From contig URNB01000056.1 in the NCBI GenBank assembly GCA_900549055.1, forward strand, positions 1 through 12,981: DNA of 12,981 nucleotides. Reading direction: 5' to 3'. The notes below the pieces were generated by a model. That model ran no database searches and was not told where the DNA came from. It saw only the letters and a program-made list of their open reading frames with translations. This document shows positions 1 to 6,616 of this stretch, piece after piece (position 1 is the first letter of the stretch; each line of letters begins with the position of its first letter). The DNA is from an uncultured Oscillospiraceae bacterium. Lineage in GTDB: Bacteria > Bacillota > Clostridia > Oscillospirales > Acutalibacteraceae. The position numbers and the translations under genes were made by a program.

Positions 1-235
1 CATGGTAATACTCGCGGTAGTATTCAACCGCCCTGTCCGCTGCCTTATCGCTCATCCCGCAAAACTCGGAAAAACCAGTTTTAAGCGGCGGGCCTATAAA
101 GCGGCAAAGCGTTTCATACGGCGGTATTTTCTCCCCCATTTTTTTAAGGGCGTATTTCACCGAATCGGTAATTCCCTTTGCTGAATCGGTTATCGTTCCG
201 TCCAGATCGAAAAGGATGTATTCAAAATTTTTCAT
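1..235 (-). CDS. HAD-superfamily phosphatase, phosphoglycolate-phosphatase-like (N-terminal part)
   Basis: Reading the minus strand from the ATG at 235 gives 78 residues before the window ends, so the C-terminal two thirds or so are missing. The start MKNFEYILFDLDGTITDS carries HAD motif I: Asp10 is the nucleophile and Asp12 the general acid in DLDGT. The IGPPL motif that follows is typical of the cap region of phosphoglycolate phosphatase/PGMB-like subfamily I HADs. These are soluble Mg-dependent enzymes that remove phosphate from small metabolites. Substrate cannot be told from this part: phosphoglycolate, a sugar phosphate, a nucleotide and pyrophosphate (PpaX-like) are all possible. An AAAGGTGAT ribosome binding site just upstream supports the start. 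It is divergent from gdhA with a 143-bp gap, and nothing links the two functionally. Confidence 0.9.
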   Translation of the reverse strand, partial: MKNFEYILFDLDGTITDSAKGITDSVKYALKKMGEKIPPYETLCRFIGPPLKTGFSEFCGMSDKAADRAVEYYREYYH

Positions 236-250
236 GCTATCACCTTTTTC

Positions 251-279
251 ATTTTAGCATATTTTTTCACAAAGTTAAA
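251..279 (-). promoter_or_regulatory. Possible promoter of the HAD phosphatase gene
   Basis: On the minus strand, TTTAAC (274-279) and TAAAAT (251-256) are separated by 17 bp, and a TGC just before the -10 gives an extended -10. The predicted start point near 244 would leave a leader of only about 9 nt, running into the ribosome binding site. A different start point is therefore quite possible. Confidence 0.35.
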
Positions 280-318
280 GAATAAGAAAAAAATTTACTT
301 TTAGGACTTAATTTTTTA

Positions 319-347
319 TTGACTGGGGCGTATTTTAGTAGTATTCT
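319..347 (+). promoter_or_regulatory. Sigma-A type promoter of gdhA
   Basis: TTGACT (319-324) and TATTCT (342-347) are separated by exactly 17 bp. This predicts a start near 354 and a leader of about 25 nt that contains only the AGGAGG ribosome binding site (366-371). The gap is too short for a cobalamin or SAM riboswitch, and none is visible. Confidence 0.65.
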
Positions 348-378
348 TAAATACGAAAAAAATATAGGAGGTCTATAA

Positions 379-1728
379 ATGTTTAAATCAGAATACTTAA
401 ACAGAGTATACGAAGGCGTTGAAAAGCGCAGCCCGGGCGAAAAGGAATTTTTGCAGGCTGTGCGCGAGGTTTTGGGCTCATTAGAGCCGGTTGTAGCCGC
501 CAACCCGAAGCTAGAGGAAAACGGCATACTTGAAAGAATAGTTGAGCCGGAAAGACAGATTTTCTTCCGTGTTTCCTGGGTTGACGATAACGGCAAGGTT
601 CAGGTAAACCGCGGCTACAGAGTTCAGTTTAATTCCGCTATCGGTCCGTACAAGGGCGGCATTCGTCTGCACCCCTCGGTTAACGCTTCTGTTATTAAAT
701 TCTTGGGCTTTGAGCAGATTTTCAAAAACAGCCTTACAGGTCTGCCCATAGGCGGCGGCAAGGGCGGCTCGGACTTCGACCCCAAGGGCAAATCCGACGG
801 CGAAATTATGCGTTTCTGCCAGAGCTTTATGACCGAGCTTTCAAAGCATATCGGCGCGGACACCGATGTTCCCGCGGGCGATATCGGCACGGGTGCCAGA
901 GAGATCGGCTTTATGTTCGGTCAGTATAAGAGACTGCGCAATGAGTTCACCGGCGTTCTTACCGGCAAGGGTCTTACATACGGCGGTTCGCTTGCGCGTA
1001 CCGAGGCTACCGGCTATGGACTTTGCTACTACACTGAAGAAATGCTCAAGTGCATGAAGAACGATTCCTTCAAGGGCAAGACCGTTGTTGTTTCAGGCTC
1101 AGGCAACGTTGCTATTTACGCTACCGAAAAGGCTACGCAATTAGGCGGTAGGGTTGTTGCTCTTTCCGATTCAAACGGATATGTTTACGACCCGAACGGC
1201 ATAAAGCTCGATGTTGTTAAGCAGATTAAAGAGGTTGAGCGCGGCAGAATTAAAGAGTATGCCGAGCGTGTAAGCGGTGCCGAGTACCACGAGGGCTGCA
1301 AGGGCATTTGGACGATCAAGTGCGATATCGCTCTTCCCTGCGCTACGCAGAACGAAATCGATGAAGAATCGGCAAAAATTCTCGTTAAGAACGGCGTAAC
1401 TGCCGTTGCAGAGGGTGCTAACATGCCTTCAACCCTTGAGGCTATTGAAGTGTTCCAGTCATCGGGCATTCTCTTCGGACCCGCAAAGGCTGCAAATGCG
1501 GGCGGCGTTGCAACCTCCGCTCTTGAAATGAGCCAAAACTCCATGCGCTACAGCTGGACATTCGATGAGGTTGACGCAAAGCTTCAGGACATTATGGTTA
1601 ATATTTTCCACAATTCCTACAATGCCGCAAAGAAATACAATATGGAAGGCAACCTGCTCGCGGGTGCTAATATTGCGGGCTTTGAAAAGGTTGCCGAGGC
1701 AATGCTCGCACAGGGTGTTGCATATTAA
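379..1728 (+). CDS. gdhA: NADP-type glutamate dehydrogenase
   Basis: This is a 449-residue protein of the hexameric small glutamate dehydrogenase family, which makes glutamate from 2-oxoglutarate and ammonium with NADPH in the cytosol. Substrate-binding Lys92 lies in GPYKGGIRLHP, the catalytic lysine Lys128 in LPIGGGKGG (the same position as in the Escherichia coli enzyme), and the active-site Asp168 in PAGDIGTG. The Rossmann domain begins near residue 236 with VVVSGSGNVA, followed by ALSDSNG at the end of the second strand, as in NADP-preferring members. Length matches the E. coli type (447). The ATG follows AGGAGG with a 7-nt spacer. No terminator separates it from metH 33 bp downstream, so read-through into metH is likely. 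NADP preference is inferred from the family. Confidence 0.97.
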   Translation: MFKSEYLNRVYEGVEKRSPGEKEFLQAVREVLGSLEPVVAANPKLEENGILERIVEPERQIFFRVSWVDDNGKVQVNRGYRVQFNSAIGPYKGGIRLHPSVNASVIKFLGFEQIFKNSLTGLPIGGGKGGSDFDPKGKSDGEIMRFCQSFMTELSKHIGADTDVPAGDIGTGAREIGFMFGQYKRLRNEFTGVLTGKGLTYGGSLARTEATGYGLCYYTEEMLKCMKNDSFKGKTVVVSGSGNVAIYATEKATQLGGRVVALSDSNGYVYDPNGIKLDVVKQIKEVERGRIKEYAERVSGAEYHEGCKGIWTIKCDIALPCATQNEIDEESAKILVKNGVTAVAEGANMPSTLEAIEVFQSSGILFGPAKAANAGGVATSALEMSQNSMRYSWTFDEVDAKLQDIMVNIFHNSYNAAKKYNMEGNLLAGANIAGFEKVAEAMLAQGVAY

Positions 1729-1761
1729 TTAAAACTCCTGCCGCCGAAAGGATGAAGATTT

Positions 1762-3222
1762 ATGCTAACAGAACTTATTCGTAAAAAGAGATTTTATTTT
1801 GACGGCGGCACAGGCACACTTTTACAGGCTGCCGGGCTTCTGCCCGGCGAAGCCCCCGAACGGTGGAGTATAACCCACCCCGATGTTATAACCTCGCTGC
1901 ACGCGGCTTATCTTGACGCGGGCAGCGATATTATTACCGCCAATACCTTCGGTATTAACCGTGATAAATTTGCTGATTACCGCGAGCTTATTTCCGCTGC
2001 AATCGGTTGCGCAAAAAAGGCGGTAACCGGCAGAAAAGATAAATTTATCGCCTATGATATGGGACCCTGCGGCAGACTTTTAGAGCCGCTGGGCGACCTT
2101 TCCTTTGAAGACGCGGTCGCGCTTTTTGCCGCCAATGTTAAGGAGGCGGTAAAAAACGGCGCAGACTTAATTTTAATAGAAACAATGAACGACGCCTACG
2201 AAACAAAGGCGGCGGTATTAGCGGCAAAGGAAAACTCCTCGCTGCCGATATTCGTTACAAATGTTTACGATGAGGGCGGGCATTTAATGACCGGCGCAGA
2301 CCCTGCGGCAATGGTCGCTCTGCTTGAAGGACTCGGCGTTGACGCGCTCGGCGTCAACTGCTCGTTGGGGCCTGATAAAATGCTTCCTGTAGTGGAGCAG
2401 CTTTGCAAATATTCCTCCGTTCCTGTCATCGTAAACCCGAATGCGGGTCTTCCGTCCGCTAAAAACGGCAAGACCGAATTTGATATAAACGCAGAGGTTT
2501 TTTCCGACTGTATGCGGAAAATTGCCCTTTCCGGCGCGGCGGTGCTCGGCGGCTGCTGCGGCACAACGCCGGAATTCATTAAAAAAACAGTTGAAAAAAC
2601 CGCGGATATTCCGCTTAATATAACAGAAAAAAATTACACCCTTGTTTCCTCCTACACTCACGCTCACGAGGTCGGCGACAAAAAGCCAACCCTTATCGGC
2701 GAAAGAATCAACCCCACCGGCAAGCCGAAATTCAAGGAAGCACTCAGAAGAAACGATATTCCCTATATTGTAAACGAAGGGCTTTCGCAGGCGGAAAAGG
2801 GCGTGCATATACTCGATGTAAATGTAGGTCTCCCGGAAATAGACGAAAAGGAAATGATGATAAGTGCCGTTCTGCAGCTGCAGGCGGTCTGTGAGCTGCC
2901 GCTGCAGATCGATTCCACCGACCCCGCCGTTTTGGAGGGCGCAATGAGGATATATAACGGCAAGCCGCTTGTAAACTCGGTAAACGGCGATGAAGAAAGC
3001 ATGGAAAGCGTTTTCCCTCTCGTTAAAAAATACGGAGGCACGGTAATCGCACTGACTCTTGATAAGGACGGAATACCCGAAACCGCCGCCGAACGCTTTG
3101 CGATAGCCGAAAAAATAATTGCAAGGGCTGCCGAATACGGCATTGCAAAAAAAGGATATTGTCGCAGACCCGTTAGCGCTCACGGTCTCTTCAAATCAGG
3201 AAAGTGCAAATATTACGCTTGA
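1762..3222 (+). CDS. metH: Methionine synthase MetH, N-terminal fragment (frameshifted gene)
   Basis: This is the first part of cobalamin-dependent methionine synthase, which moves a methyl group from methyltetrahydrofolate through cobalamin to homocysteine. Residues 1-290 are the homocysteine/zinc barrel. The zinc ligands are Cys200 (GVNCSLGP) and Cys265-Cys266 (GGCCGTTP), close to the positions in the Thermotoga enzyme. From about 305 the pterin-binding barrel begins (LIGERINPTG, LDVNVGLPE, LQIDSTDPA, VNSVNG). True homology stops at Ala462-Lys-Lys, where an A7 run (3147-3153) shifts the frame. The remaining 22 residues (GYCRRPVS...) are out-of-frame tail. With six A's the text reads on as AKKDIVAD into the next frame. 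The ATG follows AAAGGA by 9 nt and lies 33 bp after gdhA. Confidence 0.93.
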   Translation: MLTELIRKKRFYFDGGTGTLLQAAGLLPGEAPERWSITHPDVITSLHAAYLDAGSDIITANTFGINRDKFADYRELISAAIGCAKKAVTGRKDKFIAYDMGPCGRLLEPLGDLSFEDAVALFAANVKEAVKNGADLILIETMNDAYETKAAVLAAKENSSLPIFVTNVYDEGGHLMTGADPAAMVALLEGLGVDALGVNCSLGPDKMLPVVEQLCKYSSVPVIVNPNAGLPSAKNGKTEFDINAEVFSDCMRKIALSGAAVLGGCCGTTPEFIKKTVEKTADIPLNITEKNYTLVSSYTHAHEVGDKKPTLIGERINPTGKPKFKEALRRNDIPYIVNEGLSQAEKGVHILDVNVGLPEIDEKEMMISAVLQLQAVCELPLQIDSTDPAVLEGAMRIYNGKPLVNSVNGDEESMESVFPLVKKYGGTVIALTLDKDGIPETAAERFAIAEKIIARAAEYGIAKKGYCRRPVSAHGLFKSGKCKYYA

Positions 3223-4111
3223 TACGGTTAAAATGCTTAAAAACGCCGGAATCCGCACAAGCCTCGGCGTATCGAACATTTCATTCGGTCTGCCCCACCG
3301 TGAAACGGTCAATTCCGTTTTTTTTACCGCCGCGCTCTGCGCGGGGCTTGACTGTGCGATAATGAATCCCTTTGCGGAGGGTATGCTTAACGCATATTAT
3401 GCATTTAACGCCCTTACCGGGCGCGATGCCGCCTGCGCCGAATATATATCCTATGCCGCGGGAATAACCGATACCGCCGTGACCGCAGGTGAAGCCTTAG
3501 GGCTTAAAGCCGCAGTGATAAAGGGTCTCCGCGAGCAGGCTGTAAAAGCGGCGCATGAGCTTGCGGAAAATACTCCGCCGCTTGAAATAATCAATAATTA
3601 CATTATTCCGGCGCTTGATACCGTCGGGAACGATTTTGAAAACAAAAAGGCATATCTTCCGCAGCTTTTAATGAGCGCCGAAGCGGCGTCCGCGGCATTT
3701 GAAGTCATAAAAGAAAAGCTGCCCCCTAAGTCTGAGAGCAGCGACAGAAAGGTAATACTTGCCACCGTAAAGGGCGATATTCACGATATCGGCAAAAACA
3801 TAGTCAAGGTAATGCTTGAAAGCTACGGCTTTACCGTGTGCGATTTAGGACGCGATGTGCCGCCCGAGGCGGTAGTCAAAGCGGCGCTTGAAGAAAATTG
3901 CCGTCTTGTGGGCTTGAGCGCTCTTATGACCACTACCGTCCCATCAATGGAGGAAACTATAAAGCAGCTTAAAAAGGCCGACCCGAAAATAAAAACCATC
4001 GTCGGCGGCGCAGTTTTAACACAGGAATACGCCGATATGATAGGCGCTGATTACTACGGCCGCGACGCTATGGAATCGGTGCGCTGCGCCGAGAAATTCT
4101 ATTCGGAGTAA
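3119..4111 (+). CDS. metH: Methionine synthase MetH, C-terminal fragment (frameshifted gene)
   Basis: This frame continues metH after the A7 run. The TTG at 3119 lies inside the upstream coding text and has no independent ribosome binding site, so it is not a believable separate start; metH text begins around 3149 (KKDIVADPLALTVSS). It holds the second half of the pterin-binding barrel (SLGVSNISFGLPHR, NPFAEGML), then the cobalamin cap helices (about 120-205), then the B12-binding Rossmann domain. The cobalt-ligating histidine is His222 in DIHDIG, followed by GLSALMTTT and IVGGAVLT. Joined across a six-A run, the protein is 782 residues. It ends after the B12 domain, so it lacks the AdoMet reactivation domain of the 1227-residue E. 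coli enzyme, as in Thermotoga and many Clostridia, where that domain is a separate protein. None is in this window. Confidence 0.92.
   Translation: MQGLPNTALQKKDIVADPLALTVSSNQESANITLDTVKMLKNAGIRTSLGVSNISFGLPHRETVNSVFFTAALCAGLDCAIMNPFAEGMLNAYYAFNALTGRDAACAEYISYAAGITDTAVTAGEALGLKAAVIKGLREQAVKAAHELAENTPPLEIINNYIIPALDTVGNDFENKKAYLPQLLMSAEAASAAFEVIKEKLPPKSESSDRKVILATVKGDIHDIGKNIVKVMLESYGFTVCDLGRDVPPEAVVKAALEENCRLVGLSALMTTTVPSMEETIKQLKKADPKIKTIVGGAVLTQEYADMIGADYYGRDAMESVRCAEKFYSE
3147..3153 (+). other. A7 homopolymer that breaks the metH frame
   Basis: The codons GCA AAA AAA GGA at 3145-3156 leave the conserved frame. Removing one A gives GCA AAA AAG GAT ATT, encoding AKKDI, and rejoins the C-terminal half. 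Other A7 and T8 runs in the same gene (for example the T8 near 3318-3325) are in frame. The change may be an assembly error, a recent mutation, or a site of transcriptional slippage. Confidence 0.85.
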
Positions 4112-4138
4112 TATAAACAATCCATATGTTTTGTACAA

Positions 4139-4268
4139 TCCGCTGCCTCCCCGGTGTTTGGGGAGGTGGGACGGGAATCCGCCTCGGTCGGTGCTTCTGC
4201 TTCGCAGAGGCGTCCGCCGGACACCAGCGCTCTCGTCAGAGGGAGGCTTTGGTCTGCGCAGAAGCTGT
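4139..4268 (+). repeat. GC-rich palindromic intergenic repeat
   Basis: A GC-rich block differs sharply from the AT-rich sequence on its right. It starts with GCCTCCC (4145-4151) and ends near GGGAGGC (4241-4247), which are inverted copies. Inside are CCTCCCC/GGGGAGG (4146-4152 with 4160-4166, 7-nt loop), TCTGC-TTC-GCAGA (4196-4208) and CTCT-CGTC-AGAG (4230-4241). It resembles the short interspersed palindromic repeats common between genes in gut Clostridia; that likeness is from memory and is not tested. No T-tract follows the hairpins, so it is not an ordinary intrinsic terminator. An open frame at 4126-4356 crosses it but has no coding character. The strand is arbitrary. Confidence 0.55.
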
Positions 4269-4300
4269 GATTTTATATGTCTTACATCCGTCTTATTTAA

Positions 4301-4549
4301 TGCCTGCTGAACAATTCAAAAGTACATTAACCCAGCATGTTGGTGTAAACTTTTGAATTGTTCAGGTACAAGGTTTTTGCGCAATTTTGCGAAAAAACCT
4401 TGCACTTTAAAAAGAATCACATTTTGATTCTTTTTAAAATCAGGCGACAATCAATGGATACTGACGGTCAAAACAAAGGTTTTGACCCATAAAATCGAGA
4501 TTTTAACTCGATTTTATATAATTGCATTTGCTAATGCAATTATTCAGTA
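4301..4549 (+). other. Tandem hairpin element forming two cloverleaf-like folds
   Basis: Six hairpins with unrelated sequences lie almost end to end. HP1: 4307-4323 with 4349-4365 (17 bp perfect, more pairing inside). HP2: 4369-4378 with 4393-4402, extended inward through 4383/4388 and outward to 4366/4405. HP3: 4406-4419 with 4425-4438 (14 bp perfect). HP4: 4466-4474 with 4479-4487 (9 bp). HP5: 4489-4499 with 4507-4517 (11 bp). HP6: 4518-4528 with 4533-4543 (11 bp). GCCTG (4302-4306) pairs with CAGGC (4441-4445), enclosing HP1-3. TACTGA (4459-4464) pairs with TCAGTA (4544-4549), enclosing HP4-6. Each half is thus a compact four-way junction, joined by a 13-nt linker (4446-4458). Two T-G pairs inside HP1 work as wobble only on the plus strand, weakly favouring a plus-strand product. 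HP3 and HP5 have A-tract/stem/T-tract geometry and could act as bidirectional terminators. No gene lies here. Confidence 0.7.
4406..4438. terminator. Possible bidirectional terminator hairpin (HP3 of the element)
   Basis: AAAAA-GAATCA, a 5-nt CATTT loop, then TGATTC-TTTTT, extended by TTT/AAA at the base. An A-tract before the stem and a T-tract after it could stop transcripts from both metH (plus) and the convergent XRE gene (minus). The stem is poor in G and C, so efficiency is uncertain. HP5 at 4489-4517 has a similar shape with a TCGAG/CTCGA core. Confidence 0.45.
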
Positions 4550-4553
4550 GACA

Positions 4554-5579
4554 TTATTTGAAATTCACGAAATCAAATGCTGCAAATCCGCACTCCATAT
4601 TTTCGACCTCCGCGAATTTTTTAAGGCAGCGTATCAAATCACACATACCGACGCGGCTTTCCTCCATAAAATCGTTTTGCTTATCAAAGCTGCCGTCATA
4701 TTTATCGCAATTTAAAGGGTAATTGTCGGTAAATACGGCGGGGTCTATATAGCCCGTAGCACTTCTGACACTCTCACCGTTATCTCTGTAATAGCGCGAG
4801 GTCAAATACTCGTATTTTTTATTGTATCCGCCTCTCATACGGAGATAAAAGTTTTCACTGAATGTGTTATCAAGAGGACAGTGCAGGCAGAATTCCACCA
4901 TATTGCTGTCGCCCCAGTAGGATATTGAAAAATATTCGTTTTCATACCCGCCGTACTTCGTTGCGGGCTGCTGATACATACAGTAATCTCCGTTAACGGT
5001 GCCTACTTTAATTGCAAAATTTTTGCAATATGTAAATAAATCAAGCTTTTCCGCCGGAGTTTTAGCGGTTGCTTTGGATGAAGACGGCGACGACGCAGCA
5101 GGCTTGCTGCTGTTACCCGTGCTTTTGCCTGCAGAGGATGCGGCTGCAGACGCCTTGGACTCGGTTTTTGCGGGCGCTCTTACCGCTGCCGGAGCGGATG
5201 CCTGCGAGGAGGAATTGCCCTGCGCCTTGCTTGTCGTTTTATTTTCGGCATTACGGTTCTTAAGGAGGAACAAGAAGGAGCCCGCTACGATAACCGCTGC
5301 TGCCGTAATAACGGATATTACCGCAATCAGCACGCCGTTCCTTTTTTTCGGAGCGACGGGTGCTTCCTGAAATGTCCGTGCGCCATCATAGCTTTCCAAA
5401 AGCTCGTCTGCGGTAATGTTGAATATCTTTGCCAAAGCAATAATATTATCAACCGTGGGCTGGGTCTGCCCGTTTTCCCAAAGACTTATGCTTTGCCTGG
5501 AAACGCCGAGCTTTTCGGCAAGCTCATCCTGCGATAAATTATTTTCTTTTCGGTAATTTCTGATATTATCAGATAGCAT
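4554..5579 (-). CDS. XRE-family regulator with one membrane span and external C-terminal domain
   Basis: This 341-residue protein has three parts. Residues 3-60 are an XRE/Cro-CI helix-turn-helix (LSQDELAEKLGVSRQSISLWENGQ). Residues 83-106 are a single hydrophobic membrane segment with positive residues on both sides (KKR before, KNRN after), giving an N-in/C-out orientation. Residues about 112-178 are a Ser/Ala/Lys/Thr-rich low-complexity linker, and 185-341 a domain rich in Tyr and Phe with several cysteines that I do not recognise. Such HTH-membrane proteins are frequent in Clostridia; a role linking an envelope signal to transcription is inferred. I chose the ATG at 5579 over the in-frame start 20 codons upstream (5639). 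It has an AAAGGAAG ribosome binding site 7 nt away, and the upstream codons overlap the consensus promoter. It converges with metH across the hairpin element. Confidence 0.85.
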   Translation of the reverse strand: MLSDNIRNYRKENNLSQDELAEKLGVSRQSISLWENGQTQPTVDNIIALAKIFNITADELLESYDGARTFQEAPVAPKKRNGVLIAVISVITAAAVIVAGSFLFLLKNRNAENKTTSKAQGNSSSQASAPAAVRAPAKTESKASAAASSAGKSTGNSSKPAASSPSSSKATAKTPAEKLDLFTYCKNFAIKVGTVNGDYCMYQQPATKYGGYENEYFSISYWGDSNMVEFCLHCPLDNTFSENFYLRMRGGYNKKYEYLTSRYYRDNGESVRSATGYIDPAVFTDNYPLNCDKYDGSFDKQNDFMEESRVGMCDLIRCLKKFAEVENMECGFAAFDFVNFK

Positions 5580-5610
5580 TGCGCCACTTCCTTTTGAATG
5601 TTTTGAGTCA

Positions 5611-5639
5611 ATTATACCATAATCCGCGATTGCAGACAA
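5611..5639 (-). promoter_or_regulatory. Main promoter of the XRE membrane regulator
   Basis: On the minus strand, TTGTCT (5634-5639), 17 bp, and a perfect TATAAT (5611-5616) preceded by TGG (extended -10). The predicted start near 5604 gives a leader of about 25 nt with the ribosome binding site. Confidence 0.75.
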
Positions 5640-5664
5640 TAAAGCTTATTTTGAATCTTGTCAA
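5636..5664 (-). promoter_or_regulatory. Second, overlapping upstream promoter of the XRE regulator
   Basis: A perfect TTGACA (5659-5664) and TATTGT (5636-5641) are spaced by 17 bp. Its -10 overlaps the -35 of the main promoter, so both cannot be bound at once. A small palindrome CAAGC-GCC-GCTTG (5662-5674) touches this -35, and TGTAAA-N6-TTTACA (5691-5708) lies just upstream. Both are candidate operators. Confidence 0.5.
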
Positions 5665-5690
5665 GCGCCGCTTGCATTTTTAAAAATATA

Positions 5691-5708
5691 TGTAAAACAG
5701 ACTTTACA
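5691..5708. promoter_or_regulatory. Palindrome TGTAAA-N6-TTTACA, candidate operator
   Basis: Perfect 6-bp arms separated by 6 bp, upstream of the two XRE-gene promoters and downstream of the AraC terminator. Size and symmetry suit a dimeric helix-turn-helix regulator, possibly the XRE protein itself. The bound protein is unknown. Confidence 0.4.
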
Positions 5709-5732
5709 TTTATAATTTTTGAATGCCGCAGG

Positions 5733-5756
5733 AAAAATTGAGGGAGCGCCTTCCCT
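5733..5756 (-). terminator. Intrinsic terminator after the AraC-family gene
   Basis: Directly after the TAG stop, the minus strand reads AGGGA, a 6-nt loop, TCCCT, CAA, then TTTTT. The stem is short (5 bp) but GC-rich and followed by a T-run. It separates the AraC gene from the XRE gene downstream. Confidence 0.5.
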
Positions 5757-5757
5757 G

Positions 5758-6540
5758 CTATCTGATCTTGCTCGGCGGGAAGCCTGTAAAGCGTTTGAAT
5801 ATCCGCGCAAAATAATTCTGATCGGTATATCCTACGCTCGCCGCAATACTCGCAATGCTTTCATCCGTGAAAATAAGCATTTCCTTTGCTCTTTCAATCT
5901 TGACGCGCGTTATATATTTAAGCGGCGGCTCGCCCGTAACGCTTTTAAATACGCGGGAAAAATGCGTAACGCTCATGCCGCAGTTTTTCGCGCTTTTTGC
6001 TATGGTCATTTTTTGGTACGGAGCTGTTTTAAAGCGCATTATTTCATCGCCTATTATCCGTCTGTATTCACCGAAGGCGTGCGATGACTCCTCCTTTGTA
6101 TACTCCGCAAGCATGCCGAGCAGCGCTGTTAAAAGTCCCGTGCATATTACGGACGATTCGGTATTTTTATTAAGAAAGCTGTCGCAAATCGCACTGAAAA
6201 TGTGCTCGATCCTTGCGGTATGCGACGGCTTGAGTATTCTTTCATTTCTGATATTAAGCGCCGCAAGCAATTCATCGCATTTATCGCCGCTGAAATGCAC
6301 CCATATGTTATGATTAACCGGCTCTGCGGGAAAATAATAGTCCTGCGGCTCTGAAGGGCGGTAAAACACAACGCTCCCCTTTTCGGCTGTAAGACTGCCG
6401 CCGTCCGATGAAAGCACGCATGTCCCCTCGCAGACATATAAAAGCAGGAAATCCCTCCTGCCGCTTTTCCTGATTGTACGCACAGGCTTTTGAAGCTTCA
6501 TTTCTCCGCTGCTCGTCACAAAAATATCATCGCATACCAT
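5758..6540 (-). CDS. AraC-family transcriptional regulator with cupin sensor
   Basis: This is a 260-residue cytoplasmic activator. The N-terminal half (about 15-115) is an AraC-type cupin (RRDFLLLYVCEGTCVL, then KGSVVFYRPSEPQDYYF). The last 95 residues hold the paired helix-turn-helix motifs: MTIAKSAKNCGMSVTHFSRVFK, and IASIAASVGYTDQNYFARIFKRFTG with the PP that marks the family end. Such proteins usually bind a sugar or related ligand and activate neighbouring genes. I chose the ATG at 6540 because AAAAGGGTGA lies at the right distance before it; an in-frame TTG at 6558 would begin upstream of that site. It is divergent from the BNR protein gene with a 139-bp gap and is the likely local regulator of that gene and the coupled transporter. 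Confidence 0.92.
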   Translation of the reverse strand: MVCDDIFVTSSGEMKLQKPVRTIRKSGRRDFLLLYVCEGTCVLSSDGGSLTAEKGSVVFYRPSEPQDYYFPAEPVNHNIWVHFSGDKCDELLAALNIRNERILKPSHTARIEHIFSAICDSFLNKNTESSVICTGLLTALLGMLAEYTKEESSHAFGEYRRIIGDEIMRFKTAPYQKMTIAKSAKNCGMSVTHFSRVFKSVTGEPPLKYITRVKIERAKEMLIFTDESIASIAASVGYTDQNYFARIFKRFTGFPPSKIR

Positions 6541-6616
6541 AGCGCTCACCCTTTTCAAAATGGTTGTTTTGTGCTAATTTTCAGAAGTAACATATATATA
6601 CATTTCCGTTGTTCCC

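Noticed and set aside
236..378. A cobalamin, SAM or glutamine riboswitch upstream of gdhA-metH
   Set aside because: The gdhA leader predicted from the promoter is only about 25 nt, and the 33-bp gap before metH has no conserved riboswitch motif.
2284..3183. 299-codon minus-strand open frame inside metH
   Set aside because: The opposite plus frame is unmistakable MetH with conserved zinc and pterin motifs; the antisense frame is a composition shadow rich in Cys, Phe and Arg.
3119..4111. C-terminal metH half as an independent corrinoid protein gene
   Set aside because: The frame starts in the middle of a pterin-binding barrel, with only a TTG and no ribosome binding site, and joins the upstream half perfectly when one A is removed.
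4126..4356. 76-codon open frame on the plus strand after metH
   Set aside because: It runs across the GC-rich palindromic repeat and into the first hairpin, has no ribosome binding site, and shows no protein-like composition.
4301..4549. The cloverleaf folds as tRNA or tRNA-like genes
   Set aside because: There is no T-loop GTTC motif, no anticodon arm geometry and no 7-bp acceptor stem; hairpin lengths of 9-17 bp do not fit.
4301..4549. The hairpin element as a CRISPR array or integron attC array
   Set aside because: The hairpins differ completely in sequence and have no spacers of even length, no cas or integrase genes are near, and the attC core sites are not seen.
5719..6087. 122-codon plus-strand open frame over the AraC gene end
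   Set aside because: It begins in the terminator region without a ribosome binding site and is antisense to the conserved helix-turn-helix domain.
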